From assembly GCA_902806335.1 (NCBI GenBank), contig CADCWG010000131.1:1-64000 (forward strand): a stretch of 64,000 nt of DNA, given 5' to 3'. Position 1 is the first letter of the stretch; each line of letters opens with the position of its first letter. The notes beneath the pieces were generated by a model that saw only the letters and a list, made by a program, of their open reading frames with translations, was not told the origin of the DNA and searched no databases. Shown here piece after piece: positions 1-10,811 of the stretch. Both the position numbers and the translations under genes were made by a program. The stretch is from an uncultured Thermomicrobiales bacterium. GTDB taxonomy: Bacteria > Chloroflexota > Chloroflexia > Thermomicrobiales > UBA6265.

Positions 1-1
1 G

Positions 2-1108
2 GGTGCCAAGCCCAGGGGCTCGCTGCGGGCGGCCCGGCGGGCACCCGGTAGATCACGCGGCCGGGCTCGCGGGCCTGGGCGGACGCCGCGGCGAGCATGC
101 ACAGCAGGGTCGCCAGACGCGTCATGGCTCGGGGGGCCTGCCTGGACACCGGAGAGCTTAGCCGCTCGGGGCCGCCGGGAGGCGCCGCGGCGTCCGAGCC
201 GATGGGCGGACCAGGCCCAGGGGGAGCGGCCGGCCGCACCGGCGCGGCAGGGCATCCCGAAGGGACCGGCCCGGGAGGGCTCCGGGCGGACCCCTGCTCG
301 AGGTTGGGAGAGTCGCCCGGCGGCTCGCGATCGATCGGCGGAGGAGCGCGGTCCCTCGCGGGGGGACGAGCGACGGCCTACCCCGCATCCCGGCGGGGGC
401 GGACGATCCGAACGTCCCGGCGGCGGGCGTGGCCAATCCGAACGGACCGGCGATCGGCGTCCTCGGCAGGGAGACCAGCGCCCCGGTCGCTTCGACGAGC
501 GGCGCTCCGAGCCGTTCCGGGCGGGTGGCGGCGCGGACCGGGACCGTCGGTCCGGTGAGGCGCTGCTGGCGGCTGGAAAACAGGCGCCTGGTCGGCGCGC
601 GAAGGGTCGAGGCCGAGGCGATTCGGCAGAGGCGTCGCGGCGCCCGGGCACCGTCGACCGGCGGGAAGCACCGTCGCGTCGACCCGATTCCGCCACGCCC
701 GTCAGGTATCGCGACCGTCGAGACGACGACGCACGCGACGGGCGCGGCCGGGACCGGCGCGGCTCGGACGCTGGCCCTGGGACGGCGCCCTTCGATCGCC
801 GCCCGAGACCCGGGCGGTCGAAGGAGCTGCGGGAGCGGCCTGAACGGGGGGCACGGCGGGGCGGGCGCGGCGACGACCCCGGATCAACTCAGCGGCGTCC
901 GTTCCCACGGGCCGGCCGGCCGGACCCCATGGGGCGTCGGGTCCCTCGACGGGCGGCACCCCCGCGTCAGCCCGGCGGCCGCGGCGAGCCACCTCGGGAC
1001 AACGAGCAGGGCGCTGAGCGAGGGCAGTCATCGTCGCACCCGCCGCGACGCCCCGAACGGTCGGATCGCGCACGCCGCCGGACCGGTGGGCGACGCCCAT
1101 CGGAGTGA
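2..1108 (+). CDS. C-terminal part of an Arg/Gly/Pro-rich protein, probably the tail of an RluB-type pseudouridine synthase
   Basis: The frame beginning at base 2 is open without a stop to the TGA at 1106-1108, about 368 codons, with no start codon in its first 300 codons, so the gene begins outside the window. All visible residues are low-complexity: Arg, Gly, Pro, Asp, Glu and Ser dominate, with RGRGRGD-, RPERSDR- and RRPGR-like strings and almost no hydrophobic residues. No catalytic domain is visible. Competing frames do not look like proteins, and the third-position GC fits this one. It ends 72 bases before cmk. In many bacteria cmk and plsC follow scpA-scpB-rluB, and large-subunit pseudouridine synthases often carry basic RG-rich tails that bind RNA; the identification rests on that gene order only. 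It could instead be the tail of another RNA-binding protein. Confidence 0.55.
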   Translation, partial: GAKPRGSLRAARRAPGRSRGRARGPGRTPRRACTAGSPDASWLGGPAWTPESLAARGRREAPRRPSRWADQAQGERPAAPARQGIPKGPAREGSGRTPARGWESRPAARDRSAEERGPSRGDERRPTPHPGGGGRSERPGGGRGQSERTGDRRPRQGDQRPGRFDERRSEPFRAGGGADRDRRSGEALLAAGKQAPGRRAKGRGRGDSAEASRRPGTVDRREAPSRRPDSATPVRYRDRRDDDARDGRGRDRRGSDAGPGTAPFDRRPRPGRSKELRERPERGARRGGRGDDPGSTQRRPFPRAGRPDPMGRRVPRRAAPPRQPGGRGEPPRDNEQGAERGQSSSHPPRRPERSDRARRRTGGRRPSE

Positions 1109-1180
1109 CCTTCGGGCCGCTGGGCCCGGCCGAGGGTGGGCGCTGTGGCGACGGGAACGAGCGGACGCGGAGTGGCGGCG

Positions 1181-2029
1181 ATGGCTGGTGACGGGAACGG
1201 GCAGCGGGGGAGCAGTGCGCCGGTGGGAGACGGCGCCGACGGCGAGGAGCACGACCACCGACGGGTGATCGCCATCGACGGGCCGGCGGCGGCGGGGAAG
1301 TCCACAGTGGCGCGGGCGCTGGCCGACGAACTCGGCGCGACGCTGTTTGACACGGGAACGCTCTACCGGGCGGTGACGCTGGCGGCACTGCGGGCGGGCG
1401 TGGACGCGGGGGACGGCGACTCGCTGGCCGACCTCGCCGACGAGCGACATATCGAAGTGGCACCACCATCGTCCGCCGACGGCCGGCTCTACGACGTGCG
1501 CCTCGACGGCGAGGACGTGACCTGGGCGATCCGCGAGCCGGGCGTCGAGGCCAGCGTGTCCCGCGTGGCCGCCCATCCCGAGGTCCGGACGGCGCTCCTG
1601 CCGGTCCAGCGGCGGATCGCCGACGACCGCCTGGTGGTGATGGTCGGCCGCGATATCGGGACGACGGTCGTGCCCGACGCTGGGGTGAAGGTGTTCCTGC
1701 TCGCCAGCGTCGAGGAGCGGGCGCGACGCCGGCACCGGGAGCTCGTCGAGCGCGATCCCGACCAGGCGCCGGACTTCGAGCGCGTGCTGGGCGATCTGCG
1801 CGAGCGGGACGGGATCGACGCCGGCCGCGCCTCCTCCCCGCTCCGCGCGGGCGCCGATGCCACCCTGATCGACACCGACGACCGTCCCGCCGACGAGGTC
1901 GTCGCGGCGATCACCGAGGTCGTCAAGCGGCGCTGGGCCGCCCTCGGGGTTGCCGACCCGGTTCTCCCGTCGGTGTCGGCGCCGCCGACGGTAGAGGTCA
2001 GCCCCGGCGGCGACCGGGCCGGCCGATGA
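1181..2029 (+). CDS. cmk: Cytidylate kinase
   Basis: Cytoplasmic nucleoside monophosphate kinase that phosphorylates CMP and dCMP with ATP, for pyrimidine recycling. The P-loop GPAAAGKST follows the first beta strand VIAIDG. GTLYRAVTLAAL is the substrate-binding segment near residue 60, and GRDIGTTVVPDA with the lid region ERARRRHREL is typical of Cmk. The ATG at 1181 is chosen because GGAG lies 8 bases upstream; a GTG at 1136 would add 15 residues rich in Gly and Ala. The product is 282 residues, longer than the usual 220-230 because of about 25 low-complexity residues before the core and a 30-residue tail. The stop overlaps the plsC start as ATGA, so the two are translationally coupled. Confidence 0.95.
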   Translation: MAGDGNGQRGSSAPVGDGADGEEHDHRRVIAIDGPAAAGKSTVARALADELGATLFDTGTLYRAVTLAALRAGVDAGDGDSLADLADERHIEVAPPSSADGRLYDVRLDGEDVTWAIREPGVEASVSRVAAHPEVRTALLPVQRRIADDRLVVMVGRDIGTTVVPDAGVKVFLLASVEERARRRHRELVERDPDQAPDFERVLGDLRERDGIDAGRASSPLRAGADATLIDTDDRPADEVVAAITEVVKRRWAALGVADPVLPSVSAPPTVEVSPGGDRAGR

Positions 2030-2772
2030 CCGGGTCACCGTTGGGCACCCAGGAGCCAGAACGGGGGACCAGGGCGGGAGCGTCCACCGACTTCGGCGAC
2101 CTCTCCCGGGGGACGCTCCGCGGACGGCCATTCCGCGTCACGCGGGCGGCGGTGGTCGCCCTGCTGCGGGCGGTGGTCGGGCTGCGGATTGAGGGCCTGG
2201 AACGCGTGCCGCCGACCGGGGGACTGCTGGTGATCTGCAACCACCTCCACAACGCCGACCCCATCCTCCTCGCCGCATCCTTCCCCCGCCCGCTCCACTT
2301 CATGGCGAAGAAGGAACTGTTCGCGATCCCGGTCGTGGGGCCGATCATCCGGGGCGTCGGCGCGTTCCCCGTTGACCGTGGTCGCGCCGACCGGTGGGCG
2401 CTGCGACGCGCCGAGGCGACCCTCGCGCAGGGCATCGCGGTGGCGATGTTCCCGGAGGGGACTCGCTCGACGACCGGGGCACTCCAGGTCGCCCACCCCG
2501 GCGCGGCGCTCCTCGCCTTACGGTCCGGGGTGCCGGTGATCGCGATGGGAATCACCGGGACCGAACGCTTGCCCGGGAACGGCCGCAAGGGTGTTGGCCG
2601 ACGGAGAGCGCGCTGGGCCCGCGGCACGCGGGTCCGGTTCGGCGAGCCGTTCAGCGTTCCTCGCGAGGTCGACGGCCGGCGGCTGACCGCCGACGACGCG
2701 ATCGCCCGGATGATGACTGAGCTGGCGGCGGTGCTCCCTCCCGCCTACCGTGGGGTCTATGGGGACGACTAG
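2026..2772 (+). CDS. plsC: 1-acyl-sn-glycerol-3-phosphate acyltransferase
   Basis: Acylates lysophosphatidic acid to phosphatidic acid in membrane phospholipid synthesis. The 248-residue protein has the acyltransferase block I, NHLHNADP (H-X4-D, catalytic His and Asp), block II around FMAKKELF, block III FPEGTRS and a block IV-like segment GVPVIAMGITG. An N-terminal stretch with VVALLRAVVGL can insert at the membrane face. About 35 polar residues precede it. The gene overlaps the end of cmk by four bases (ATGA), a common pairing. No terminator is evident directly after it; the next 340 bases separate it from the convergent obgE. Confidence 0.93.
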   Translation: MTGSPLGTQEPERGTRAGASTDFGDLSRGTLRGRPFRVTRAAVVALLRAVVGLRIEGLERVPPTGGLLVICNHLHNADPILLAASFPRPLHFMAKKELFAIPVVGPIIRGVGAFPVDRGRADRWALRRAEATLAQGIAVAMFPEGTRSTTGALQVAHPGAALLALRSGVPVIAMGITGTERLPGNGRKGVGRRRARWARGTRVRFGEPFSVPREVDGRRLTADDAIARMMTELAAVLPPAYRGVYGDD

Positions 2773-3115
2773 GAACTAGCGGCTCTGTATATGATCGATC
2801 TCTAAACGATATGTTGTCCCACGCGCAACGGCGCGGCGCGTTGGTGTACCACACACTTCTAGCCACGCGGGCCTGTGCGGGTCCAAGGTGTCCTGTCCAA
2901 ACGACGACCCGGACGCGATCCGTCTGTCCAGAGGCAGTTTCGGAGCGCCGGCGGCCGGATCCGCCACGGGCCGACCGCGCGGCTCCGCGACGTAGGCTGC
3001 TTCGCCCGGCTTCGCACCGGCCGGCGCAGCCAGTTGCCTGCGGGGGCACGGCATGCCATGCCCCTCCCGACGAGTTGCGGTCGACACGCCACCAGGTGAC
3101 TACCCGGACCGCCTA
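2773..3115. other. Intergenic stretch between convergent plsC and obgE
   Basis: No reading frame here looks like a protein. The first 60 bases are unusually AT-rich for the window (around 2785-2815, with GATCGATC and two TATATG/GATATG-like words), followed by GC-rich sequence. I see no tRNA fold or long hairpin. Its use is unknown. Confidence 0.5.
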
Positions 3116-4531
3116 TCAGTCGTCGCTCTCGTGCGCCGCGAGCGCGCGGTCGACCTCCGGCTCCGCTTCGGCCTCGAGGCGGGCCATCCGCTGCCGGCGG
3201 GTCAGCCGCCGGCTCCGCGGCTCGACCGACTCCTGATCCCCCCAGACCAGCTCGTGGGTGGCGATCCGGACCGTGTCGCCGTCCTCGACCCCTTGCCGGC
3301 GCAGCTCCGCCGCGATCCCGCTCGTATCCAGGGTCTTCTGGAAACGCTCGACCGCGTCGTCGTTAGCGAAGTTGGTCATCTTTGCGAACCGCTCGATGCC
3401 GATCCCCGTCACCACGAACTCGTGCGGCACCGGGCGCAGCACCTCCCAGGCCCGCTCGTCGATGTTGCCAATGGTGTACCGCCGCGTCTCCTGGGGCTTC
3501 TGGGGCGCCTCGGCGGCCTGGAGCGCCACCTCCCGAAGGGCAGCCGCGACCGCGTCCATCAGCGGGGGAACGCCCTGACCGGTCGCGGCGGAGACCTCGA
3601 ACACCTCGAACCCGCGCCGGGTGATCTCCGCCGTGAGGCGGGGAAGGTTGTCGCGGGCCTCGACGAGGTCGACCTTATTCAGTGCCACGAGCATCGGCTT
3701 GCTCGGCAGGTCGGGGTCGAAGAGATCGAGCTCGGCATTGATCGTCGCGAAGTCCTCGATCGGGTCGCGACCCTCCAGTCCCCCGGCGGCATCAAGGACG
3801 TGCACCAGCACCTTCGTCCGCGTCACGTGCCGGAGGAACTCGTGCCCGAGGCCGTGCCCCTCAGCGGCACCCTCGATCAGCCCCGGGATGTCGGCCATCA
3901 CGAACGCCTGGCCGCCCTTGCCGCCCACCTCGACGACGCCGAGGTTCGGCTCCAGCGTCGTGAACGGGTAGTCGGCAACCTTCGGCCGGGCCGCCGAGGA
4001 GGCCGCGAGCAGGGTCGACTTGCCCGCGTTCGGCAGCCCGACCAACCCGACGTCGGCGATCATCCGCAGTTCGAGCCGGAGCCACCGCTCCTCACCCGGC
4101 TCGCCGAGCTCGGCCAGCCGCGGCGTCTGGCGGGTCGCACTCTTGAAGTGGGTGTTCCCCAACCCGCCACGCCCGCCCTTCGCGACAACTACCTCCTCGT
4201 CCGGCTCCGTGAGGTCGGCCAGGATCTCGCCCGTGGCGTCGTCCCAGACGACGGTGCCGGGAGCGACATCCACGGTCCTGGAGTCCCCGTTCTTGCCGTG
4301 GCGGTTCCGCTTGCCGCCGGCCTGGCCGTTGTCGGCCTTGAAGTGGGCCACGTACTTGAACGGGAGCAGGCTGGAGACGTTCGACCGCACGCGGAGCAGG
4401 ACGTCACCGCCCCGCCCGCCGTCACCGCCGTCTGGTCCGCCCATCGGGACGTACTTCTCGCGGCGGAACGACATCGAGCCATTGCCGCCATCGCCGGCCT
4501 TGACATTGATCTTCGCGCGATCGACGAGCAC
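3116..4531 (-). CDS. obgE: Obg family GTPase (ribosome assembly)
   Basis: Large-subunit assembly GTPase that also responds to (p)ppGpp. The 471-residue product has all three Obg parts: the Gly-rich Obg fold (1-160) with DGGNGSMSFRREKYVP and GGDGGRGGD; a G domain with GLPNAGKST (G1), YPFTTLEPN (G2), DIPGLIEGA (G3) and NKVD (G4); and a C-terminal OCT domain (about 345-430, ending ELVWGD), then a short charged tail. The GTG start has GGAG 8 bases upstream. In many bacteria obgE follows rplU-rpmA; here it stands alone, convergent with plsC and downstream of rpoD but separated from it by a hairpin, with its own candidate promoter and leader hairpin. Confidence 0.97.
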   Translation of the reverse strand: MLVDRAKINVKAGDGGNGSMSFRREKYVPMGGPDGGDGGRGGDVLLRVRSNVSSLLPFKYVAHFKADNGQAGGKRNRHGKNGDSRTVDVAPGTVVWDDATGEILADLTEPDEEVVVAKGGRGGLGNTHFKSATRQTPRLAELGEPGEERWLRLELRMIADVGLVGLPNAGKSTLLAASSAARPKVADYPFTTLEPNLGVVEVGGKGGQAFVMADIPGLIEGAAEGHGLGHEFLRHVTRTKVLVHVLDAAGGLEGRDPIEDFATINAELDLFDPDLPSKPMLVALNKVDLVEARDNLPRLTAEITRRGFEVFEVSAATGQGVPPLMDAVAAALREVALQAAEAPQKPQETRRYTIGNIDERAWEVLRPVPHEFVVTGIGIERFAKMTNFANDDAVERFQKTLDTSGIAAELRRQGVEDGDTVRIATHELVWGDQESVEPRSRRLTRRQRMARLEAEAEPEVDRALAAHESDD

Positions 4532-4559
4532 TGCGACGTCTCCTTCGTCAGGGATCTGG

Positions 4560-4586
4560 GCACGCCTCGCCGCGGGTGAGGCGTGC
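4560..4586 (-). other. Perfect 9-bp hairpin in the obgE leader
   Basis: GCACGCCTC at 4560-4568 pairs exactly with GAGGCGTGC at 4578-4586 around a 9-nt loop, about 29 bases before the obgE start and just upstream of its GGAG. It lies between the candidate promoter and the gene, so it would be transcribed. It may stabilise or regulate the leader; function is not shown. Confidence 0.5.
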
Positions 4587-4601
4587 TTGTCTCCCCCAAG
4601 G

Positions 4602-4630
4602 ATAATGGGTCACCGATGGGGTCGGCCCAA
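4602..4630 (-). promoter_or_regulatory. Candidate obgE promoter
   Basis: On the minus strand TTGGGC (4630-4625) and CATTAT (4607-4602) are separated by 17 bases, about 70 bases before the obgE start. The -10 matches the consensus at 4 of 6 positions and the -35 at 3 of 6, so this is only a candidate. Confidence 0.35.
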
Positions 4631-4750
4631 CGGACGGCTCTCCACGGAGCCATCTTGATAGAGACACTCCTCCCGCGACGGAGCGCTGGGCTTCGTCTTC
4701 GCCGTGAGGGGACGACCCGATCACCCCTGACGGCGGCGACCGGGCAGACG

Positions 4751-4786
4751 GAAGGGGTGGACGGTCGCGACGCCGCCCACCCCTTC
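4751..4786 (-). terminator. Hairpin terminator after rpoD
   Basis: GAAGGGGTGGACGG (4751-4764) pairs with CCGCCCACCCCTTC (4773-4786), a 14-bp stem with one A-C mismatch and an 8-nt loop, 32 bases after the rpoD stop. There is no U-tract. Confidence 0.6.
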
Positions 4787-4817
4787 TCAGGACCGGTCCC
4801 GTTGCCCGCGGTCGGGG

Positions 4818-6323
4818 TTAGTCGAGATAGTCCTTCAGCTTCTTGGCGCGGCTCGGATGGCGGAGCTTGCGCAGCGCCTTCGCCTCGATCTGGCGGATCC
4901 GCTCCCGGGTGACCCCGAACTCCTTGCCGACCTCCTCGAGCGTCCGCGCCCGGCCATCTTCGAGGCCGAACCGCATCTCGAGGACGCGGCGCTCCCGCTC
5001 CGAGAGCGTCTCCAGCACGCCCTCCATCTGCTCCTTGAGCATCTGCCGCGACGCGGCGTCCGCCGGGGCGAGGGCCTTGTGGTCCTCGATGAAGTCACCG
5101 AGGTTGCTGTCCTCTTCCTCGCCGATCGGCATCTCGAGCGAGACCGGCTCCTGGGAGATCTTGATGATCTCCCGCACCCGCTCGGGCGGGAGCTCCATCT
5201 CGGCGCCGATCTCTTCGGACGTCGGCTCCCGGCCGAGCTCCTGCTGCAGCCGGCGCGAGGTCCGGATCAGCCGGTTGATCGTCTCGACCATGTGGACGGG
5301 GATCCGGATCGTCCGCGCTTGGTCGGCGATCGCGCGGGTGATCGCCTGCCGGATCCACCAGGTCGCGTAGGTGCTGAACTTGTAGCCCTTGTGGTGCTGG
5401 AACTTCTCGACCGCCCGGATCAGGCCGAGGTTGCCCTCCTGGATCAGATCGAGCATCGACATGCCACGGCCGACGTACTTCTTGGCCACCGAGACGACCA
5501 GCCGCAGGTTGGCCTCGGTCAGGGCGACCTTCGCCCCGGCGCCGGAGACGACCATGTCGTCCCACCGGCGCTGGAGGCGCGCCGCCTGGTCGCGGTAGAT
5601 CTGGTCGATCTCGGCGTCGTCCGGCCAGGTGTCGGCCGACCGGATCCGGGACTGGATCGGCGCCGGCAGCAGGTCCCACTCGACCGTGCGGACCCGCAGC
5701 GTCTCCTCGAGCTCGTCCAGCGCCAGCCCGTGGAGGGCGCCGACCGCCTTCGCGGCCGCCTCCGGCACCTGGGTCATGGGAAGCACGCGCTTGAGGCAGA
5801 CCTGCTTCGGCGGGAGCGTCTCCTCCGGGTTGATGGCGCTGTAGAGGTCGCGCACGACCGGCCAACCTTCCCGGAACGAGTGGTAGATGGCCCGGCCGAG
5901 CACGTCCGCGGTCGGGGCCTCGCCGTAGTCGTCGCGGAGGCTCGCCCGCTTCGCGGAGAGGTACTCGCCGCGCTCCATCGCCATCGCGAGATCGACCTCG
6001 CGGGTCCCGGTCAGCAGCGGAACGCGCCCGATCTCGCGCAGGTACATCCGGACCGGGTCGTCGAGACTGATCCCCCCGATGTCGTAGTTGACCGTCTGCA
6101 GGTCGAGGGGCTCGGGGTCGGCGGCGTCCATCTCGGCGTCGTCGACCGGGACCGGGGTGCTGCTGCTGCTGAGGACGGTGTTGAGCTCGGCGAGGCGCTG
6201 ATTGAGCGCGTCCATCGCTTCGGAGCCGTCCGACGCCGGGAGGGACTCGAGCAGCGCGTCGAGCGCGATCCCTCCGTCGGCCTGGTCGTCCCGCTGCTGG
6301 ACCAGTTCGTCGCTGTCTCGCAT
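4818..6323 (-). CDS. rpoD: Primary RNA polymerase sigma factor (sigma-70/RpoD)
   Basis: Principal sigma factor. The product contains region 1.2 ([12 protein letters not shown]), regions 2.1-2.4 ([49 protein letters not shown]), region 3 ([12 protein letters not shown] through [13 protein letters not shown]) and region 4 ([27 protein letters not shown]). Between regions 1.2 and 2 sits a non-conserved insert of about 150 residues. I place the start at the ATG at 6323, where GAGGGGG lies about 8 bases upstream, giving 501 residues; a GTG at 6515 would add 64 Gly/Arg/Pro-rich residues that look non-coding. Region 1.1 is not recognisable; a run of Ser encoded near 6160 lies in the acidic N-terminal part. 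A hairpin closes the transcription unit. Confidence 0.95.
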   Translation of the reverse strand: MRDSDELVQQRDDQADGGIALDALLESLPASDGSEAMDALNQRLAELNTVLSSSSTPVPVDDAEMDAADPEPLDLQTVNYDIGGISLDDPVRMYLREIGRVPLLTGTREVDLAMAMERGEYLSAKRASLRDDYGEAPTADVLGRAIYHSFREGWPVVRDLYSAINPEETLPPKQVCLKRVLPMTQVPEAAAKAVGALHGLALDELEETLRVRTVEWDLLPAPIQSRIRSADTWPDDAEIDQIYRDQAARLQRRWDDMVVSGAGAKVALTEANLRLVVSVAKKYVGRGMSMLDLIQEGNLGLIRAVEKFQHHKGYKFSTYATWWIRQAITRAIADQARTIRIPVHMVETINRLIRTSRRLQQELGREPTSEEIGAEMELPPERVREIIKISQEPVSLEMPIGEEEDSNLGDFIEDHKALAPADAASRQMLKEQMEGVLETLSERERRVLEMRFGLEDGRARTLEEVGKEFGVTRERIRQIEAKALRKLRHPSRAKKLKDYLD

Positions 6324-6684
6324 CGCCGGGTCCCCCTCGAAGTCCCTGTCCTGTTCCCTGTCGGTGGCCGCCTGGTCGCAGGTCCGTCGCCCCCGGTCGC
6401 TCCCCGCGGGGCCCTTGCCACGCGCGGCGCCTCGCGCGCTTGCCCCTTCCACCCCCCACGAGGGGGTCGGAACCTCGGAGTCCGGATGGTTCGGCTGCTG
6501 CGGGTCTGGGGCCACTGTGGTGCGCTCCGCTGTTGGCTCGTACTAACTGCGTCCGTCTCCCGTCGATGGCCCGCGGGGGCTCGGCACTGAGCCACGTGCA
6601 TCCGGCCTGATGTCGGCACGGTCAACGGCGGTAGACGCGGTCGGCGGCGACCGAGATTCGAGAGGGGGTAGGCGGGGTACGCTA
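6324..6684. other. Stretch between rpoD and lysA
   Basis: This holds the rpoD leader and promoter. On the minus strand TTGACC occurs at 6625-6620 but no convincing -10 follows at 16-18 bases. A longer rpoD frame runs to 6515 but its composition is not protein-like. No other gene is supported. Confidence 0.4.
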
Positions 6685-8052
6685 CTACGCTCCGGAGACG
6701 GTCGCAAGCGGGGTCTCACGCGTCGTCCGGGGCGGCGCCGGGACCTCCGGCAGCAGGTCGGCGGCGAGCAGATCGGCGTAGGTCTCCCGTCGGCGGATCA
6801 GCCGGGCCTGGCCACCGTTGACCAGCACCGCCGCCGGCCGGCGAGCGAGGTTGTAGTTGCTGGACATCGAGAGCGTGTACGCCCCCGCCGCCGGAATCGC
6901 GAGGAGGTCGCCACCGACCAGGGCCGGCAGCGGCGCATCGCGAACCAGGACGTCGCCGGACTCGCAGTACTTACCGGCCACCGTGACCGGCAGCACCGGC
7001 CCGTCCTCGGCGCGGTTGGCGAGCGCCACCGCATACCCCGCGTCGTAGAGCGCGGGTCGGATGTTGTCGGCCATGCCCCCGTCGACCATCGCGTAGCGCC
7101 GGACGCCCGGGATCTCCTTTGTCGCCCCGACTCGGTAGAGCGCCACGCCCGCCGGCCCGATGATCGCCCTCCCCGGCTCCACGACCAGCTCAGGGAGGGG
7201 CAGGCCGTACCGCGCGCAGCCCGCTCGCAGCGCGTCCGCCGCGACCGCGCCCCATGTCGCGGGGTCCGCGTCCGCCTCGTCCGGGAGGTACGCCACGCCG
7301 AAGCCGCCCCCCGGGCTGACGACGCGCGGCACCGCCGGATCGCCGTGGCGGTCTCGCATCGCGGCCGCGAAGCCCAGGATCGCCTCGATGCCGTCGACGT
7401 AGGCTTCCGGGTCGAACAGCTGCGACCCGAGGTGCGCGTGGTATCCGGCCAGGTCGAGCGCCGGGCTCGCGAGCGCCTCGTCGACCGCGGCGGCCGCCTC
7501 GCCGCCCCCCACCGGCAGCCCGAACTTGGAGTCGATCGCCCCGGTCCGGATCTTGGCGTGCGTGTGGACGTCGACGCCGGGATTGAGGCGGAGGAGGATC
7601 GAGACCCTCGTCCCCGCCGCCGTCGCGACGCCGACCAGGCGTCGCAGCTCCCACCGGTTGTCGACGGCGATCAGGCCGACCCCGGCCTCCACTGCCTCCC
7701 GGAGCTCCTCGTCCGTCTTTCCGTTGCCGTGGAACGTCATCTTGGCCGCCGGCACCCCGGAGGCCAGCCCGGCGTAGACCTCCCCTCCCGACGAGACGTC
7801 GAGGCCGAGCCGCTCGGCGTGGAGGATCGCCACCAGGGCGGGTGACAGGTACGCCTTGGCGGCGTAGAGGACCCGGGACCGTGGGTAGGTCGAGGCGAAC
7901 GCGTCCCGGAAGCGCTGTGCCCGCGTCCGCAGGGTCGCCTCGTCAAAGACGTAGAGCGGTGTCCCGTACTCGTCGGCCAGCCGAGTGAGCGGGATGCCCC
8001 CGACGAGCAGTTCGCCGGAAGCGTTGCGCTCGGTGGTGAGGGGCCAGGGCAT
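6685..8052 (-). CDS. lysA: Diaminopimelate decarboxylase
   Basis: PLP enzyme that decarboxylates meso-diaminopimelate to L-lysine, the last step of lysine synthesis. The 455-residue fold-III decarboxylase has the PLP lysine in LYAAKAYLS near residue 65, HAHLGSQ, the phosphate-binding glycine loop SPGGGFGVAY, EPGRAI, and the active-site cysteine in KYCESGDVL, with YNLARRP near the end. The ATG at 8052 has a GAGG about 10 bases upstream. It is a single-gene unit on the minus strand with its own promoter, overlapped by an 18-bp palindrome (8131-8148) whose 14-bp core recurs before ald, so regulation by an amino-acid-responsive repressor is likely. Confidence 0.95.
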   Translation of the reverse strand: MPWPLTTERNASGELLVGGIPLTRLADEYGTPLYVFDEATLRTRAQRFRDAFASTYPRSRVLYAAKAYLSPALVAILHAERLGLDVSSGGEVYAGLASGVPAAKMTFHGNGKTDEELREAVEAGVGLIAVDNRWELRRLVGVATAAGTRVSILLRLNPGVDVHTHAKIRTGAIDSKFGLPVGGGEAAAAVDEALASPALDLAGYHAHLGSQLFDPEAYVDGIEAILGFAAAMRDRHGDPAVPRVVSPGGGFGVAYLPDEADADPATWGAVAADALRAGCARYGLPLPELVVEPGRAIIGPAGVALYRVGATKEIPGVRRYAMVDGGMADNIRPALYDAGYAVALANRAEDGPVLPVTVAGKYCESGDVLVRDAPLPALVGGDLLAIPAAGAYTLSMSSNYNLARRPAAVLVNGGQARLIRRRETYADLLAADLLPEVPAPPRTTRETPLATVSGA

Positions 8053-8130
8053 GGGGGTCGCCTCAAGGCTGCGGGCGAGGTCACGGTGGGCCGGAAGGAG
8101 CCCGAGCCACGCTCACCGCGGCTATGTCGG

Positions 8131-8161
8131 GGAGTGTACGTACACTCCTTCGGAGATGCAA
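8131..8161 (-). promoter_or_regulatory. lysA promoter with an 18-bp perfect palindromic operator
   Basis: GGAGTGTACGTACACTCC at 8131-8148 is a perfect inverted repeat. Read toward lysA it contains TACACT (8138-8133) as a -10 element, with TTGCAT (8161-8156) 17 bases upstream as a -35; transcription would begin near 8126 and leave a leader of about 75 bases. A second pairing, TTGACA at 8184-8179 with TTGCAT as the -10, would instead put the palindrome at the start site. In either case a bound protein would block RNA polymerase. The core GAGTGTACGTACAC recurs before ald. Confidence 0.65.
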
Positions 8162-8289
8162 GAGCGACGGTGCCCGTCTGTCAATGGAAGTCGGGCTGCC
8201 GCTCCGGTGCGGTGAGGAACGACTGGTCAGTCCGGCGGAGGCGGCATTGTACCGGCTTCGGCGCGATCTCGCCGCTTCCACTGGCGCCC

Positions 8290-8324
8290 ACCGGCTTTGA
8301 CCGGCGTCGACCGGAGCCGACCGG
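8290..8324 (+). promoter_or_regulatory. Four ACCGG repeats at exactly 10-bp spacing upstream of the ABC-F gene
   Basis: ACCGG begins at 8290, 8300, 8310 and 8320, each followed by five variable bases, mostly ending in G. The array is one helical turn per repeat and lies on one DNA face. The last copy sits where the -35 box of the TATACT promoter (8343) would be, and no -35 match is present there. This is the arrangement expected for an activator binding direct repeats. A further ACCGG occurs at 8251, one base out of phase. Confidence 0.6.
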
Positions 8325-8342
8325 CTCATGGGACGTCGCCTG

Positions 8343-8348
8343 TATACT
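8343..8348 (+). promoter_or_regulatory. TATACT -10 element for the ABC-F gene
   Basis: A 5-of-6 match to the -10 consensus. The predicted start near 8355 leaves a leader of about 230 bases before the ATG at 8587. That leader contains a GACCGGTC palindrome (8365-8372) but no reading frame I can defend. A long leader is common for attenuated ABC-F genes. Confidence 0.55.
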
Positions 8349-8586
8349 TCCCGTGTCCGCTCTCGACCGGTCCCAGCGGCCGTGGTCGCCATTGCCGAGC
8401 GGGCCGCCCCAGGACGAAGCCCGAACCGCGATGAGGCGCGTGCCGGATCACGCGTCGGTGCCACCCTTCGTGCGCACCGGCGGCGCCGGGCTGGCCTGCC
8501 GCGGGGTCTCGACGCCATCCACCTGACGTTTTCACGTTGCCGCGACCTTCGGGGACCGCACTCGCCTTAAGGACCAACCCACCACC

Positions 8587-10716
<2,130 letters not shown>

Positions 10717-10811
10717 GCGTCACCGCGACCGGGAGCGCCCAGGGACGCTTCGTCCGACCCGTCCGGGGATCCGAGAGCGATCGGGACGAGGTAGCGAAGG
10801 GTGGAGGCACC

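Noticed and set aside
3053..4579. Long plus-strand frame opposite obgE
   Set aside because: It mirrors the Obg GTPase, which has all its family motifs; the frame is kept open only by high GC at codon third positions. The same holds for frames opposite rpoD, rseP, GT20 and the S41-type genes.
6324..6515. Longer N-terminus of RpoD from a GTG at 6515
   Set aside because: The extra 64 residues are low-complexity and the ATG at 6323 has a strong ribosome-binding site.
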